Assembly (NCBI GenBank): GCA_031258785.1 | Contig: JAIRMJ010000005.1 | Span: forward strand, 1 to 54,215 | Direction: 5' to 3' | DNA length: 54,215 bases | From: Holosporales bacterium | GTDB lineage: Bacteria > Pseudomonadota > Alphaproteobacteria > RUG11792 | Shown: positions 8,601 through 17,890 of the stretch, piece after piece | How positions within the stretch are numbered: position 1 is the first letter of the stretch | Layout: the number at the start of each line of letters is the position of its first letter | Position numbers and translations under genes: made by a program | Notes under the pieces: model-generated | The model's database searches: none | What the model saw: the letters and a program-made list of their open reading frames with translations, nothing else | What the model was told of the DNA's origin: nothing

Positions 8601-11189
8601 ATGTCGTGGACTGCTGGCGATATAAGGTCTGAGTTTATAAGACACTTCGTAGACAATGGACACAGTTATGAGAAGTCCTCACTTCTTGTGCCGGAGAACG
8701 ACCCCACGTTGATGTTTACGAACTCAGGGATGGTGCAGTTCAAGGATGTCTTCACTGGAAGGAAATCGCGTTCAACGAGACGTGCTACAACGGCGCAGAA
8801 ATGCCTAAGGGCGGGTGGTAAGCACAACGATCTCGATAATGTTGGATACACGGCGAGGCATCACACATTCTTTGAGATGTTGGGCAACTTCTCGTTTGGT
8901 GATTATTTCAAGGCTGAGGCCATAGAGTTTGCATGGGGACTAATAAGCAAAGTATTTGGCTTGCCGATCGAGAGGCTGCTTGTAACGGTACACTCGAGTG
9001 ACGAGGAGGCGGCTACGCTCTGGAGAAAAATAGCTGGATTTGAGGACTCCAGAATCATAAGAATCCCCACAAACGATAACTTCTGGAGTATGGGAGATAC
9101 AGGCCCGTGCGGGCCTTGTACGGAGATTTTTTATGATCACGGAAGTGAGATACCTGGTGGCCCACCTGGCTCTGATGAAGCGGATGGTGACAGGTTTGTT
9201 GAAATCTGGAATCTCGTGTTCATGCAATACGAGACTATGCCTGACGGGACGAGGCATAGCCTGCCAAAGCCATCTATTGATACTGGGATGGGACTTGAGC
9301 GCATAGCAGCAGTTCTACAGGGCGTATGCAGCAACTATGACATAGATATGTTCAAATCGATAATAGCCAGAATTTCAGAGGTCACTGGCAAGTTTGATGA
9401 GGATGGTGGAGTCCATCACAACGTAATTGCCGACCATCTAAGGGCCATTTCGTTCATGATAACAGACGGGATTACACCAGCCAACGAGGGCAGAGGGTAT
9501 GTACTACGCCGCATAATCAGGCGCGCTATCCGGCATGGATACACAATCGGAATGCGCGAACCGTTCCTCTATAGGATAACCTCAAGTGTCAAGGACATTA
9601 TGAGTTCACATTACAAAGAGCTGATCGATAGTGAGGCTACGATAGTGCAGGTCGTGAGAAACGAAGAGGAAAACTTCATGAAGACGATAGATAATGGGAT
9701 GCACATCCTCCAGACCGAGCTAGAGAGGATGGGAGCTGCCAATACCTTTCCAGCCGAGATTGTGTATAAGCTATATGATACATATGGCTTTCCGTTCGAT
9801 CTAACGCAGGATGTCCTGAAGGCGAGCGGCAGGACCATAGATGAGACAAAACTCACGGAGATGGTAGCAGAACAAAAGCAAACATCCAAGAAAGCATGGG
9901 TTGGCACTGGCGACTCGTTTACCGACCGTATTTGGTATGATATAGCAGGAAAGGTCGGACAGACAAAATTCATCCGGGACAAGGATTCACTGGAGTCTAA
10001 CGTCTTAGCCATAGTTAAGGACGGTCAAGTAGCGGATGTAGCGCAAGCAAACGACGTAGTATTTGTAATTACGCGAGAAACTCCATTTTACGCCGAATCT
10101 GGCGGGCAAATAGGAGACATAGGCCAGGTAACGATACCATCCTGCACGACTTGCCTAGTGGCAGTGACGGACACAAAAAACATAGGGGGTATTATCGCGC
10201 ATGAATGTATAGTGCGGTCCGGAGCTATCAGAATTGGCGATATCGTCCGACTTGCAATAGACTCAAAGAGACGCTTAGCGTGCTCTAGGAATCACACAGC
10301 GACTCATATATTGCAAGCTGCCCTGAAACAGATCTTGGGTTCTCACGTTGCTCAAAAAGGTTCTCTGGTCACAAATGAAAGACTGAGGTTTGACTTCATA
10401 CATAATGGCACAATCGACAGGGAACAGATCAGTGAGATCGAGAAGATAGTCATTGACAAGATTGATATGGCGATGAACGTGGTCACACAAGTGCTACCTG
10501 TAGAAGAAGCCAAGAAGTCCGGAGCAGTAGCTCTGTTTGGAGAAAAATACCCAGATCTAGTCAGGGTAGTGACCATTGGAGAAGGCTTCTCCAAAGAGCT
10601 CTGCGGGGGGGCTCATGTCGATAACACAAGCAAGATAGGCACGTTTAAGATCATTTCGGTCGCATCTATAGGCTCTGGAATTAAGAGGATTGAGGCGGCT
10701 ACCGGCCATATCGTGAAGACATACCTTGAGGATGAGATAATCAGACATCTAGAACAGATTGATGTCCAAAGAACACAAATAAAGGGGCTAGAAAAGCAAC
10801 TCTCAGGACTAAGGTTAAAAAGCGATGCACAAGCGATTGAGCTACATTCTGAGCAGATTGGCTCAACAATGCTGAGATCTGCCATTGTGTGCGATGTGGA
10901 ACACAAGTCGATCCTCGGTCTCATAGACAGATACAAGCAATCTACGTATGAGGAATGCCTGATGATAGGGAACGAAAGCCCTAAAAATCAAAACATCTCG
11001 GTTTGCCTATTCGTCACAAAGCCACTGGCCTCCAGGTTTAAGATAAATGAGGTACTGGAGCACTTGAGCAATTCATCCGGTTTAAAAATTAAGTCAAGCG
11101 GAAGAGAAGATTTAGCACAGTTTGGGGGGCTTAGTGTTGCCGATTTTGAAGAGTGTCTGGTGCTGCTTAAAGCGTACATCGGAGGTTAA
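8601..11189 (+). CDS. alaS: Alanyl-tRNA synthetase
   Basis: AlaRS charges tRNA-Ala in the cytosol and edits Ser/Gly mischarging. The 862 residues are close to the usual 870-880. The class II catalytic core opens with SEFIRHFVDNGH, PENDPTLMFTNSGMVQFK and CLRAGGKHNDLDNVG. The editing domain has the zinc/active-site histidines in HTATHIL and the CGGAHV motif, and a C-Ala region ends with GGLSVADFEE. The start is ATG 8601 after a weak GAAGAG. The stop lies five bases before lipA, whose ribosome site GGAGG is inside the alaS end, so the two are probably cotranscribed. Confidence 0.97.
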   Translation: MSWTAGDIRSEFIRHFVDNGHSYEKSSLLVPENDPTLMFTNSGMVQFKDVFTGRKSRSTRRATTAQKCLRAGGKHNDLDNVGYTARHHTFFEMLGNFSFGDYFKAEAIEFAWGLISKVFGLPIERLLVTVHSSDEEAATLWRKIAGFEDSRIIRIPTNDNFWSMGDTGPCGPCTEIFYDHGSEIPGGPPGSDEADGDRFVEIWNLVFMQYETMPDGTRHSLPKPSIDTGMGLERIAAVLQGVCSNYDIDMFKSIIARISEVTGKFDEDGGVHHNVIADHLRAISFMITDGITPANEGRGYVLRRIIRRAIRHGYTIGMREPFLYRITSSVKDIMSSHYKELIDSEATIVQVVRNEEENFMKTIDNGMHILQTELERMGAANTFPAEIVYKLYDTYGFPFDLTQDVLKASGRTIDETKLTEMVAEQKQTSKKAWVGTGDSFTDRIWYDIAGKVGQTKFIRDKDSLESNVLAIVKDGQVADVAQANDVVFVITRETPFYAESGGQIGDIGQVTIPSCTTCLVAVTDTKNIGGIIAHECIVRSGAIRIGDIVRLAIDSKRRLACSRNHTATHILQAALKQILGSHVAQKGSLVTNERLRFDFIHNGTIDREQISEIEKIVIDKIDMAMNVVTQVLPVEEAKKSGAVALFGEKYPDLVRVVTIGEGFSKELCGGAHVDNTSKIGTFKIISVASIGSGIKRIEAATGHIVKTYLEDEIIRHLEQIDVQRTQIKGLEKQLSGLRLKSDAQAIELHSEQIGSTMLRSAIVCDVEHKSILGLIDRYKQSTYEECLMIGNESPKNQNISVCLFVTKPLASRFKINEVLEHLSNSSGLKIKSSGREDLAQFGGLSVADFEECLVLLKAYIGG

Positions 11190-11194
11190 CAAAG

Positions 11195-12079
11195 ATGTCG
11201 GGCTCTCCGCAATTGAAAAAGCGACCAGATTGGTTAAAGGTGAAGCTGGCGCGAACTGATGCCTTTGAGGACACCTTGAACGTTATCAAAGGTAGAGAGA
11301 TATACACGGTGTGTGAGGAGGCTCTATGCCCCAACATCGGCGAATGTTGGCGCAACAAAACAGCTACATTCCTCATAATGGGCAATGTCTGTACAAGAAG
11401 GTGCGGGTTCTGCAATATCAAGGTAGGGACTCCGCAGGCGCTGGATAAATCAGAGCCTGAAAAGGTAGCACACGTCATCAGCGAGCTTGAAATAAAGTAT
11501 GCTGTGATCACATCAGTGACAAGAGACGATCTCCCGGATGGCGGGGCCACGCACTTCGCTCGCGTAATAAAACACATAAGGATGTTCGATAAAACAATCG
11601 AGGTAGAGATCCTAACGCCAGACTTCAAATGTGATGAGAATGCAATGAAAATCGTTGCGGATGCAAAACCGGATGTTTTTGGTCACAATCTGGAGATCGT
11701 AAAGAGACTGCATCACGAAATTAAAAGGCCACCAGCAAGCTATGATGCATCCCTCAGCCTCTTGAAGAGGATCAAGGCAATCGATGCTACAATTGTCACA
11801 AAGACGGGTGTGATGGTTGGAATCGGAGAAACGCGCGAGGACATCCTTGGACTGATAGAGGACGTGGCAGCCGCAAAGATTGACATCCTCACGATAGGGC
11901 AATACCTGACGCCAACAACATCTCATTACCCCATCGTCAAGTACGTCACCCCAGATGAATTTGAAGAATACAGAGAGTACGGAGAGCAAATTGGCATAAA
12001 AAAGGTCATTTCAGGGCCTCTGGTACGGTCTTCATATAGGGCCAGAGAGGTATACAGCTCGCTGTGCCACTTGGATTGA
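11195..12079 (+). CDS. lipA: Lipoyl synthase (radical SAM)
   Basis: LipA inserts two sulfurs into octanoyl chains on 2-oxoacid dehydrogenase subunits. It carries both iron-sulfur clusters: the auxiliary cluster cysteines Cys40, Cys45 and Cys51 (CEEALCPNIGEC) and the radical SAM triad Cys66, Cys70, Cys73 (CTRRCGFC). The C-terminal RSSYRA supplies the serine ligand of the auxiliary cluster. The length of 294 is slightly short of the usual 300-320. GGAGG in the end of alaS serves ATG 11195. The last 16 bases overlap the next gene. Its presence implies lipoylated pyruvate or 2-oxoglutarate dehydrogenase. Confidence 0.96.
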   Translation: MSGSPQLKKRPDWLKVKLARTDAFEDTLNVIKGREIYTVCEEALCPNIGECWRNKTATFLIMGNVCTRRCGFCNIKVGTPQALDKSEPEKVAHVISELEIKYAVITSVTRDDLPDGGATHFARVIKHIRMFDKTIEVEILTPDFKCDENAMKIVADAKPDVFGHNLEIVKRLHHEIKRPPASYDASLSLLKRIKAIDATIVTKTGVMVGIGETREDILGLIEDVAAAKIDILTIGQYLTPTTSHYPIVKYVTPDEFEEYREYGEQIGIKKVISGPLVRSSYRAREVYSSLCHLD

Positions 12080-12501
12080 TTGCTGCCTATACGCTAACTG
12101 TCATATGTGGCGTAACCCTTGCAATCCAAGACATAAGGCGTGGAAAGGTAGCGCTCAGAGTTCTTGCTTCATTCCTGGCAAGCTGCACCCTTGTCTTCTG
12201 CAATACTCACGAGTGCAGCCTGGCTCCATTCGCTGTTTTTGTAACTGTAGGGGGCCTGTATCTTCTCATTACAAAAAAAAGCGCATTCGGAAGCGCTGAC
12301 TACGTCGTCGCGTTCTCTGTCTCGTTTCTAATGCCGCACGAAACGTGGCATCTATTTGTGCTCTCATGCGGCGTTCTCGGTAGCGTAAGTGCTATAATCT
12401 TTAAGTCCAGGAAATTCCCATTCATTCCATCTATTCTTGGAGCGACACTACTTGCCAGTGGTGGTTTGTGGGGACTGTTTGGAAAAGCTTTAGAACCGTG
12501 A
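12064..12501 (+). CDS. Short prepilin-peptidase-like membrane protein (A24 family, CpaA-like)
   Basis: A 145-residue membrane protein with about five hydrophobic segments. It resembles the compact A24 aspartic peptidases that cut type IV prepilin leaders (CpaA size, without the methylase domain). The two aspartates are at the expected places: Asp23 in AIQDIRRGKVALRV and Asp79 in FGSADYVVA, where the family has GxGD (the second Gly is Ala here). The C-terminal FPFIPSILGA resembles the family's PFGPFLALG. The start is taken as GTG 12064, overlapping lipA by 16 bases; a later TTG is possible. A likely substrate is the pseudopilin at 44341-44973. The family assignment is probable, the activity inferred. 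Confidence 0.65.
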   Translation: MPLGLIAAYTLTVICGVTLAIQDIRRGKVALRVLASFLASCTLVFCNTHECSLAPFAVFVTVGGLYLLITKKSAFGSADYVVAFSVSFLMPHETWHLFVLSCGVLGSVSAIIFKSRKFPFIPSILGATLLASGGLWGLFGKALEP

Positions 12502-12537
12502 ATTTTTTAGAGTTGTGGTATATTCGTGAAACCAATA

Positions 12538-13305
12538 TCAGTAAACTCCGGCCGCCAGCAAATCTTGCCCGTAATCGTCCATCGTATAGAATCCATTAGG
12601 CTGCCTCACTAGCCAAAGTGTGACCTGCAGAGCGCCAGCAGCGAATATGTCTTTCGAATATGCCTCGTGCCGCAATTTCAAACTCTCGTTCTGACCGGCG
12701 AAGGTGACCTCGTGGGTTCCAATTGCTGTGCCGCACCTCTGCGAAGCGAATCCTATTGATCCATGCTTTCTGCGTTCTCTGCATGTATATCCGAGAAAGT
12801 TGGCAACTTCACCAAATTCCTGGTTACGCGCAGCGGCGATCGTCTTTCCAAACATAATGGCTGTTCCAGATGGAGCATCCTTTTTCAATTTATGATGTAT
12901 ATCCAGGATTTCTGCGTCAAAATCTTCGGCGAGAGCCTTCACAATGGATGCCAGCGCCTTGTTTAGGACAGCCACCAAGAAACTCATATTTGGGGAACAA
13001 AACACCGCCGCTTTCTTGGAACACTCCAGCATCAGTTCGTGATGTCGCTCACTTAACCCTGTGGTGCCTACCACAAGTGGCGTCCGCAACTCACCCATGG
13101 ACGCACCATATTCCAGCATTAACTCTGTCGCTTCAGGCGTAGAAAAATCCACAACTGCATCCGTATTTGAGAACAGATCGCATATAGCATCTCTGCTGGA
13201 GATTCTGTTTCCTACCTCGAATCTTCTGTCCTTTCCAGCACACTTCGCAACTAGCTGCCCCATCTTGCCAGTGGCTCCAAGAATTGATAAACGTATGGCT
13301 TTCAC
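12538..13305 (-). CDS. dapB: 4-hydroxy-tetrahydrodipicolinate reductase
   Basis: DapB reduces 4-hydroxy-tetrahydrodipicolinate with NAD(P)H on the way to meso-diaminopimelate, the peptidoglycan cross-linking residue. The Rossmann motif ILGATGKMGQ is at the N-terminus, VVDFSTPEA and VVGTTGLS follow, and the catalytic/substrate loop DIHHKLKKDAPSGTA is present. The start is GTG 13303-13305 with AAGGTGG upstream. The same frame runs to 13440 but would then overlap ssb, and the additional residues are unlike the family. The product is 255 residues, close to the usual 240-270. It lies 28 bases after ssb and is probably cotranscribed with it. Confidence 0.94.
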   Translation of the reverse strand: MKAIRLSILGATGKMGQLVAKCAGKDRRFEVGNRISSRDAICDLFSNTDAVVDFSTPEATELMLEYGASMGELRTPLVVGTTGLSERHHELMLECSKKAAVFCSPNMSFLVAVLNKALASIVKALAEDFDAEILDIHHKLKKDAPSGTAIMFGKTIAAARNQEFGEVANFLGYTCRERRKHGSIGFASQRCGTAIGTHEVTFAGQNESLKLRHEAYSKDIFAAGALQVTLWLVRQPNGFYTMDDYGQDLLAAGVY

Positions 13306-13333
13306 AGCTTGTCCACCTTGGAACCAGAAAGCT

Positions 13334-13765
13334 TCAGCCAAATGGTATCTCGTCATCCATTGGGATATCCGACGGAGGCTCATCGGTTCGCGTTTCGTTG
13401 TCCATTCCAGGCTTCTTAGCGTCCAAGATAACGAAATCACCCCTAAACTTGCCTATGATCACTTCGGTAGTATACCTCTCGACCCCTGTCTGGTCAGTCC
13501 ATTTCCTCGTCTGTAATTGGCCCTCGACATACAACTTGGTCCCTTTTTTTACATATCTTTCGACCACCTCAGCAAGCCTATCGTTGAATATCACAATCCG
13601 GTGCCATTCAGTTCTGTCTTTTCTCTCGCCAGTTCCTTTGTCTTTCCACGACTCGCTCGTCGCTATGCTGAACGAAGCTACCCTGGACCCATCAGGCATG
13701 AAACGTATATCTGGATCTTTGCCTAAATTGCCGATAATCGTTACTTTGTTTAATGACCCAACCAT
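13334..13765 (-). CDS. ssb: Single-stranded DNA-binding protein
   Basis: SSB coats single-stranded DNA in replication and repair. The OB fold begins [16 protein letters not shown] and continues with [21 protein letters not shown]-like residues. The acidic tail DDEIPFG keeps the partner-binding Asp-Ile-Pro-Phe pattern, with one extra Gly at the end. I chose ATG 13763-13765 (143 residues), because MVGSLNKV is the conserved beginning; an upstream GTG at 13804 would lie at or before the likely transcription start of the promoter at 13813-13841. A weak AAAGAGG is adjacent to the ATG. dapB follows. Confidence 0.94.
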   Translation of the reverse strand: MVGSLNKVTIIGNLGKDPDIRFMPDGSRVASFSIATSESWKDKGTGERKDRTEWHRIVIFNDRLAEVVERYVKKGTKLYVEGQLQTRKWTDQTGVERYTTEVIIGKFRGDFVILDAKKPGMDNETRTDEPPSDIPMDDEIPFG

Positions 13766-14079
13766 TGCCTCTTTCTCTTCTCTGTCTGCTGCTATAGGTG
13801 CCACACCATGAGATTATAGTATATACCGATGGATTTGTGGAGGATTTTAATTGTATTGCTCATGTCTGAACCAAGGCTGCTGTGCGAATTGTATTTTGAA
13901 TTAGGTATGCTACCTTAGCATACGCATAAACTTACGATTCTTCTGTTAAAAAAAATCGTGAGTTACATTTCATTACGGGCCCAGGTGCTGTGGCATGCAC
14001 ACACTAATGTTGTGCCTGGCCCACACACGGGTGTATACTTCGGTCAGCTACGTGTGCTTTGCATATATGCGTGTGAAAA
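13766..14079. other. Divergent intergenic region with hairpins
   Basis: This lies between ssb and the NuoK-like gene. It holds the ssb promoter, a perfect hairpin at 13905-13923 (GTATGCTA, loop CCT, TAGCATAC), a weaker ACGATT/AATCGT pair at 13934-13959, and a long GC-rich pairing of 13977-13985 with 14015-14022 (GGGCC(C)AGG/CCTGGCCC). None has the T run of a standard terminator. Confidence 0.5.
13813..13841 (-). promoter_or_regulatory. Probable ssb promoter
   Basis: Read on the minus strand, TCCACA (13836-13841) and TATAAT (13813-13818) are 17 bases apart. The start point would be near 13806, giving a leader of about 40 bases before the ssb ATG at 13765. Confidence 0.45.
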
Positions 14080-14376
14080 GTGATCAGCGGAGAAAGTATC
14101 TTAGTTCTTAGTGGCATACTTTTCGGTATCGGGTATGTTGGCCTTTTGAGGCAACCCAACATCGTGAAGAGTGTAATATCACTTGAGATCATGATATTTG
14201 CAAGTGTCGTCAATTTTGCGTATTTTTGTGGAGACAAGTCGATAAGATCTGGGCACATGGCAATCTTGATAGCGGTAACCATTGGCAGCTTGGTGTGGTC
14301 CGTCATATTTTCCATCGTGTGTCTTTGCATATTAGAAAAAAGGAATTCTGATATTTGTCTTGGGGAGAAGCGGTGA
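14080..14376 (+). CDS. NuoK/MrpC-like membrane subunit
   Basis: A 98-residue protein with three hydrophobic helices, the size and layout of NuoK (complex I) or MnhC/MrpC (Na+/H+ antiporter complex). The signatures are GILFGIGYVGLL at the start, then PNIVKSVISLEIMIFASVVNF, where the Glu in SLEIM matches the conserved membrane glutamate of the family. The start is GTG 14080. The stop overlaps the GTG start of the next gene by four bases (GTGA), so translation is coupled. No other nuo or mrp gene lies nearby. It could be a remnant of a full complex encoded elsewhere or a stand-alone proton or cation transporter pair. Confidence 0.75.
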   Translation: MISGESILVLSGILFGIGYVGLLRQPNIVKSVISLEIMIFASVVNFAYFCGDKSIRSGHMAILIAVTIGSLVWSVIFSIVCLCILEKRNSDICLGEKR

Positions 14377-16175
14377 TAGGTGCGCTTTGTCCAATATCTG
14401 CAGCAATGCTGCTCATTTCTGGACTTGCTGGTTGCCTTTTTAGACTTTTTAGGGTTGCCAGGTTCGGAGCCATTGTTTCATGCATTGCATTCGTTATATG
14501 TCCTGTCTCCCCAAAACCACTTAAATTTTCTTGGTTTTCGGTGGATGGAATAGACTTTGTGGTATCATTCAGGTTTACGATTGTTGAGAAGCTGATATGC
14601 ACGACTGTGCTGCTCATTCTTACGTGCATGTATTTTGCGAGAAAGGTGGAGTTAATAAGCGGCACTGTCAACCGGATATTTGGCGTGCTCAGCGTGTTCT
14701 CGTTCTTTATGTGCGTGACCGTAATATCTCAAAACCTGTTCCAGCTATACGTTGCAGTCGAAGCAATGGGATTAATTTCAGTGATCCTCGTCGGTATGGA
14801 AAAGGAGTCACTCAGACAATCTTCCAAGGTGTACATATTCAATGGATTTGCTGGTCTACTCCTGCTTATAGCGGTAATAAGCATTGGCCTTCAGGCGAAG
14901 AGTTTTGATCTTTCGGAGATCGCTGCGTTTGCCGCGCAGCATCCAGCCACGTTATACCCATCGGTCATCTTGCTCACGATTTCCTCCATGTGCAAGGGGG
15001 CAATCATGCCATTTTCATATTGGCTAATAGACGCAGTTAAGGCGCACATTTTTGCTTCGATTTTGATTCATGCTGGCACGATAGTGGGCGCCAGCATAGT
15101 CCTGATGGCCAAATGCCATTTTTTGTTTATGCATTTCCCAGGACTTTTGGATGTAACGCTCGTATTTGGTATTACCACGGCATTGTGGATGGCGTGCTGT
15201 GCCCTCTCTCAAGACAACATCAAAAGGGCAATGGCGTGTCTGACATCGTCATCTGCAGGGCTGATGTTCGTAGCTTGTGGTCTGCAACGCTACCAACTCG
15301 CGATCCTGTATTTCATATGCCATGCATTTTTCAAAGCTCTCATATTTCTCAGCTTTGCTTACCTGGTCAGCGCCACTTCAGGAGAGCAAAATATACTGAA
15401 AATGGGTGGTCTAAGTAAATTTGCACCTAAGGTAAATCATCTGATCTGGATCACGTTTGCTGCAGCCGTCGGTATCCCGTTTCTTCCCGGATTTTTTGCA
15501 AAGATTACTCTGATGGAGACAATCCAACTTGCGAATCTGCCTGTTCTTGAATTCATGATAGTGACGGTCAACGTTATCACGATCACAGCAATGTTTAGGA
15601 TAATTTTCGTTTCGATGTACGGAACATCAAGGATGGACGACATAACGCTAGCTAGGGTAATAAACTCGAGTACATACGATACACGACCGGTTTGGAGCCT
15701 CTGGCTAGTCTCAGCGTTTTGCGCGTACTGCGCGTGGGATATTTTCGGATATGGAGAATTATCATTCAGCAGCGTTAGTGGAACTGTCTTTTCTCGCAAT
15801 ATTTTTGATTATTTTCTAGAGGAACTGGCGGAAGTCCTACAGGTGGGGATCGCCTTACTTTTGGGCTTGATCTTCGCGCGATACTCCCGGACAAAGATCA
15901 GTTCGAAGAACGCTGGGCCGTGTATCTCAGCAATTATGGAGAATTGGAAATATGAGCGTGTGTGCGATTCCATACAGGCAATGGTCACGAAGAGTGCGGG
16001 ATGGCTCGATATTGCCAATGCACGGATGGCTAGCACAATCAGTAGGCAATTTTTAAGGATGCTATACATGGCGGCATTTTCACTCAGCAGCAAACATAAA
16101 AAACTGTTCTGTTCGTACGTAACATGGAGTTTTTGCGGAATCACGGCTATCTTGCTGGTACTTCTGTTCGGATAA
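14373..16175 (+). CDS. NuoL/MrpD-type proton-translocating membrane subunit
   Basis: This 600-residue polytopic protein belongs to the antiporter-like family shared by NuoL/M/N and MrpA/D. It keeps the key charged residues: the TM5 glutamate in YVAVEAMGLIS (NuoL Glu144), the TM7 lysine in MCKGAIMPFSYWL (NuoL Lys229), and the ILIHAGTIVGA helix matching LIHAATMVTA. The long C-terminal part (about residues 470-600) includes an amphipathic stretch and a last membrane helix, as in NuoL. I took GTG 14373, which has GGGGAG upstream and overlaps the NuoK-like stop; a TTG at 14355 is the alternative. Whether it works in respiration, ion exchange or another complex cannot be told from the window. Confidence 0.8.
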   Translation: MIGALCPISAAMLLISGLAGCLFRLFRVARFGAIVSCIAFVICPVSPKPLKFSWFSVDGIDFVVSFRFTIVEKLICTTVLLILTCMYFARKVELISGTVNRIFGVLSVFSFFMCVTVISQNLFQLYVAVEAMGLISVILVGMEKESLRQSSKVYIFNGFAGLLLLIAVISIGLQAKSFDLSEIAAFAAQHPATLYPSVILLTISSMCKGAIMPFSYWLIDAVKAHIFASILIHAGTIVGASIVLMAKCHFLFMHFPGLLDVTLVFGITTALWMACCALSQDNIKRAMACLTSSSAGLMFVACGLQRYQLAILYFICHAFFKALIFLSFAYLVSATSGEQNILKMGGLSKFAPKVNHLIWITFAAAVGIPFLPGFFAKITLMETIQLANLPVLEFMIVTVNVITITAMFRIIFVSMYGTSRMDDITLARVINSSTYDTRPVWSLWLVSAFCAYCAWDIFGYGELSFSSVSGTVFSRNIFDYFLEELAEVLQVGIALLLGLIFARYSRTKISSKNAGPCISAIMENWKYERVCDSIQAMVTKSAGWLDIANARMASTISRQFLRMLYMAAFSLSSKHKKLFCSYVTWSFCGITAILLVLLFG

Positions 16176-16347
16176 TGCCGCTAGATGACATGAGAACAGG
16201 CACCGGACAAAAATAGACTCTTAACACGTTCTCAGTTTTCATGGCATTGCCACCTATGAGGCCGCCACGTACCACTTGCAATTCTAGATGTTGCTATTGT
16301 ACAGTTTGTGACAGTGCTGGATATCAACAACCATAGCAACCGAAACA

Positions 16348-17829
16348 ATGAAAGAATATATGACGATAGCCCAGGCGAGGGCTGGCCTCAAGAAGAAGGA
16401 GTTCTCATCATTTGAACTCACAAAGTACTATCTTAACAAAATAGAGGAACTTGCTGATCTCAATGCCTTCATAACTGTTGATCAAGAACGTGCGCTTACT
16501 TGTGCCAAGCAGGCAGATTCTAAGATAGCGAGTGGAGAGGACGGTATTTTGCTTGGTATTCCAATAGCGGTAAAAGACCTGTTTTGCACGAGAGGAGTGC
16601 GTACCACTGCAGGCTCGAAGATTCTATCGGAGTTTGTTCCAGAGTATGAATCTACCGTCACTCAAAATATGTTGAACGACGGGGCAGTGTTCATTGGCAA
16701 GACAAATATGGATGAATTTGCCATGGGGTCTGCAAATATCACGAGTTTTTTTGGCCCTTGCTTTTTGAGGTATCGGAGGAAAACTGATCCGTCCATAAGA
16801 CTTGTTCCTGGCGGCTCATCCGGTGGATCTGCAACAGCTGTAGCGTCCGATCTTTGCATCGCTGCAGTCGGATCTGATACAGGTGGCTCAGTTAGGCAGC
16901 CGGCCGCTTTTTCTGGCCTTGTTGGGATCAAGCCGACATATGGAGTGTGCTCCAGGTGGGGTATGATTGCCTTCGCCTCTTCGCTTGATCAGGCCGGTCC
17001 ACTCACAAAAACAGTCGAAGATGCGGCCATAATGCTGCAGTCCATCGCGGGTTATGATGAGAAAGACTCAACATCTGCGAACATTAAAATACCAAATTAT
17101 TCTAAGAGCGTCGGTGAATCTGTCAGAGGCATGAAGATTGGTCTCGTCAAGGAGTACGCTGACGGGCTGAGCCAAGAAACCATCGATTTGCTCGGAAGAG
17201 CGCGCCAATGGCTTGTAGAGGCTGGTTGTGAGACAGTGGAGCTTTCTTTGAAGACGACGCCATATACTCTGCCTGCATATTACATCATAGCTCCAGCCGA
17301 AGCATCCTCCAATTTGGCACGATATGACGGAGTAAGGTATACACGCAGATCGGAGCAATATACAGATCTTGACTCACTTTACATCGAAACTAGGACTGAA
17401 GGATTTGGCGAAGAGGTCAAACGTAGGATACTGACTGGGACGTACGTCCTATCAGCAGGCTACTATGACGCGTACTACAGGCGCGCCCTGAAGATTCAGA
17501 AGATGATAAAAGATGATTTCAAGAACAATGCATTCAGTAAGGTGGATCTGTTGCTAGTCCCAACGACCCCCGGGACATCATTCGGGATAGAGGAATCGAG
17601 CAAAATGACTCCAGTGGAGATGTACCTCAATGACGTATTTACAGTAACGGCGAACATAGCTGGACTGCCTGGAATCTCAGTTCCAGCCGGTCTTTCGCAA
17701 GATGGACTTCCCATGGGTGTGCAACTTATTGGGCCAAAGTTCAGAGAGGCAAAAATCTTTAGAGTGGCATCAGTCATAGAGCAGTCTGCCGGCTTTGAAA
17801 AGCTGAGAGAAGGAATCATAATTGCCTGA
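16348..17829 (+). CDS. gatA: Asp-tRNA(Asn)/Glu-tRNA(Gln) amidotransferase subunit A
   Basis: GatA is the amidase of the GatCAB complex, releasing ammonia from glutamine to turn misacylated Glu-tRNA(Gln) or Asp-tRNA(Asn) into the correct aminoacyl-tRNA. The Ser-cisSer-Lys triad is visible: Lys76 in IPIAVKDLFC, the cis-Ser in PGGSSGGSA (residues 154-162) and the nucleophile Ser181 in SDTGGSVRQPA. An insert of about ten residues (LRYRRKTDPSIR) precedes the serine loop. The length of 493 is normal. The start is ATG 16348. It stands apart from gatC (37173), and gatB is not in the window. A tRNA gene follows 61 bases downstream. Confidence 0.96.
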   Translation: MKEYMTIAQARAGLKKKEFSSFELTKYYLNKIEELADLNAFITVDQERALTCAKQADSKIASGEDGILLGIPIAVKDLFCTRGVRTTAGSKILSEFVPEYESTVTQNMLNDGAVFIGKTNMDEFAMGSANITSFFGPCFLRYRRKTDPSIRLVPGGSSGGSATAVASDLCIAAVGSDTGGSVRQPAAFSGLVGIKPTYGVCSRWGMIAFASSLDQAGPLTKTVEDAAIMLQSIAGYDEKDSTSANIKIPNYSKSVGESVRGMKIGLVKEYADGLSQETIDLLGRARQWLVEAGCETVELSLKTTPYTLPAYYIIAPAEASSNLARYDGVRYTRRSEQYTDLDSLYIETRTEGFGEEVKRRILTGTYVLSAGYYDAYYRRALKIQKMIKDDFKNNAFSKVDLLLVPTTPGTSFGIEESSKMTPVEMYLNDVFTVTANIAGLPGISVPAGLSQDGLPMGVQLIGPKFREAKIFRVASVIEQSAGFEKLREGIIIA

Positions 17830-17890
17830 GGGCTGCACGAAAACCATTGAAACGGCCAGGAAGATATAGCAGAATGGTGGGATCAATGTC

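Noticed and set aside
13306-13440. 45-residue N-terminal extension of dapB
   Set aside because: It overlaps ssb in another frame, and the Rossmann motif plus a good ribosome site place the start at 13305.
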